DNA from: JBEVNR01 sp040507985
Lineage (GTDB): Bacteria; Pseudomonadota; Alphaproteobacteria; Rickettsiales; UBA6187
DNA length: 60,334 nucleotides
Assembly (NCBI GenBank): GCA_040507985.1
Contig: JBEVNR010000037.1
Coordinates: forward strand, 1-60,334
Direction of reading: 5' to 3'
In this document: in pieces, positions 60,203 to 60,334 of the stretch
Layout of the letters: each line of letters begins with the position of its first letter
How positions within the stretch are numbered: position 1 is the first letter of the stretch
Notes under the pieces: model-generated
Told to the model about the DNA's origin: nothing
The model's input: only the letters and a program-made list of their open reading frames with translations
Databases searched by the model: none
Made by a program: the position numbers and the translations under genes

Positions 60203-60334
60203 AGGACTTACGCGAAACGTCGTCTTTTTGGTGATTTTGTCGTCATTTTCGTGCTCGAATCCTCACGTACGTCTAGTACGCTGCGGTTCTGCGCGCGAAA
60301 ATTCCTTAAAATCCCTCAAAAATACTCGTTTCGC
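60203..60334. repeat. Repeat element with palindromic core (copy 2), cut by the window edge
   Basis: AGGACTTACGC (60203-60213), the inverse of the end motif at 55010, then CTCGAATCCTCACGTAC with an inverted GTACG (60254-60281). The intervening DNA differs from copy 1. It is followed by AAAATCCCTCAAAAAT at the edge. The stretch 59959-60202 contains GGAAAAATCCGG-type runs repeated twice (about 60078-60150), no gene and no other feature that I can support. Confidence 0.6.

Noticed and set aside
1..60334. CRISPR arrays and tRNA or rRNA genes
   Set aside because: No regularly spaced direct repeats and no cloverleaf or rRNA signature were found by reading; a covariance-model scan would be decisive.

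Overview
The window reads as chromosomal DNA of an alphaproteobacterium, probably one living in or with a eukaryotic host. The lineage call rests on CtrA, an UPF0262 protein, a DUF2335 protein, fused IspDF, the mnmG-rsmG-parA-parB block with parS sites, an alphaproteobacterial FliI, and the mraZ-rsmH-ftsL start of a dcw cluster. Arginine, histidine, lysine/threonine, purine, pantothenate and isoprenoid genes are present, so this is not an extremely reduced genome. A host-associated life is inferred from several orphan, eukaryote-flavoured genes and many decayed gene copies; no close species is identified.

Layout. 0-3.4 kb: two unusual genes, a strawberry-notch-type helicase C-terminal protein without its ATPase half, and a cysteine-rich, sequon-rich single-pass membrane protein with a eukaryotic-style dileucine tail. 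3.5-16.4 kb: an exported pentapeptide-repeat protein, CCA-adding enzyme, argC, a fused MNIO (DUF692)/DUF2063 protein, guaA, DUF2335, RNase P RNA (minus strand), ridA-like, rpoN, a cold-shock protein and a vapBC-like toxin-antitoxin pair with a perfect palindromic operator. 16.4-25.1 kb: the most unusual part. Intact clpB is surrounded by decayed pieces of itself (three 3' ends on one side, one 5' end on the other), alternating with unrelated orphan genes on the opposite strand and a broken KilA-N gene. 25.1-32.2 kb: dusB, ispDF-pgpA, and mnmG-rsmG-parA-parB with two identical parS sites; pgpA to rsmG is clearly AT-richer than its surroundings. 32.3-45.4 kb: a repeat element, radC-map-nrdB, a TPR protein, a coiled-coil orphan, a GNAT acetyltransferase, hisH-asd, cheR-cheD, lpd and fliI. 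45.7-54.9 kb: ctrA, a threonine/serine dehydratase-like enzyme, an orphan possible dioxygenase, purM-purN-UPF0262, and glyQ-panD-glyS. 55-60.3 kb: a PilO/PilP/secretin operon convergent with mraZ-rsmH-ftsL, which is followed by no further dcw genes here, plus dispersed repeats.

How the genes work together. parA/parB/parS handle chromosome segregation. CtrA, FliI, CheR, CheD and RpoN point to cell-cycle-controlled motility or a remnant of it. The PilO-PilP-secretin set points to a type IV pilus or MSHA-like machine. mraZ-rsmH-ftsL belong to division. The orphan genes have no recognisable partners. Most lack a Shine-Dalgarno sequence, whereas many housekeeping genes have one, and they are the best candidates for host-interaction functions.

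Limits: all homology calls are from motif recognition by eye; no search or structure prediction was run.
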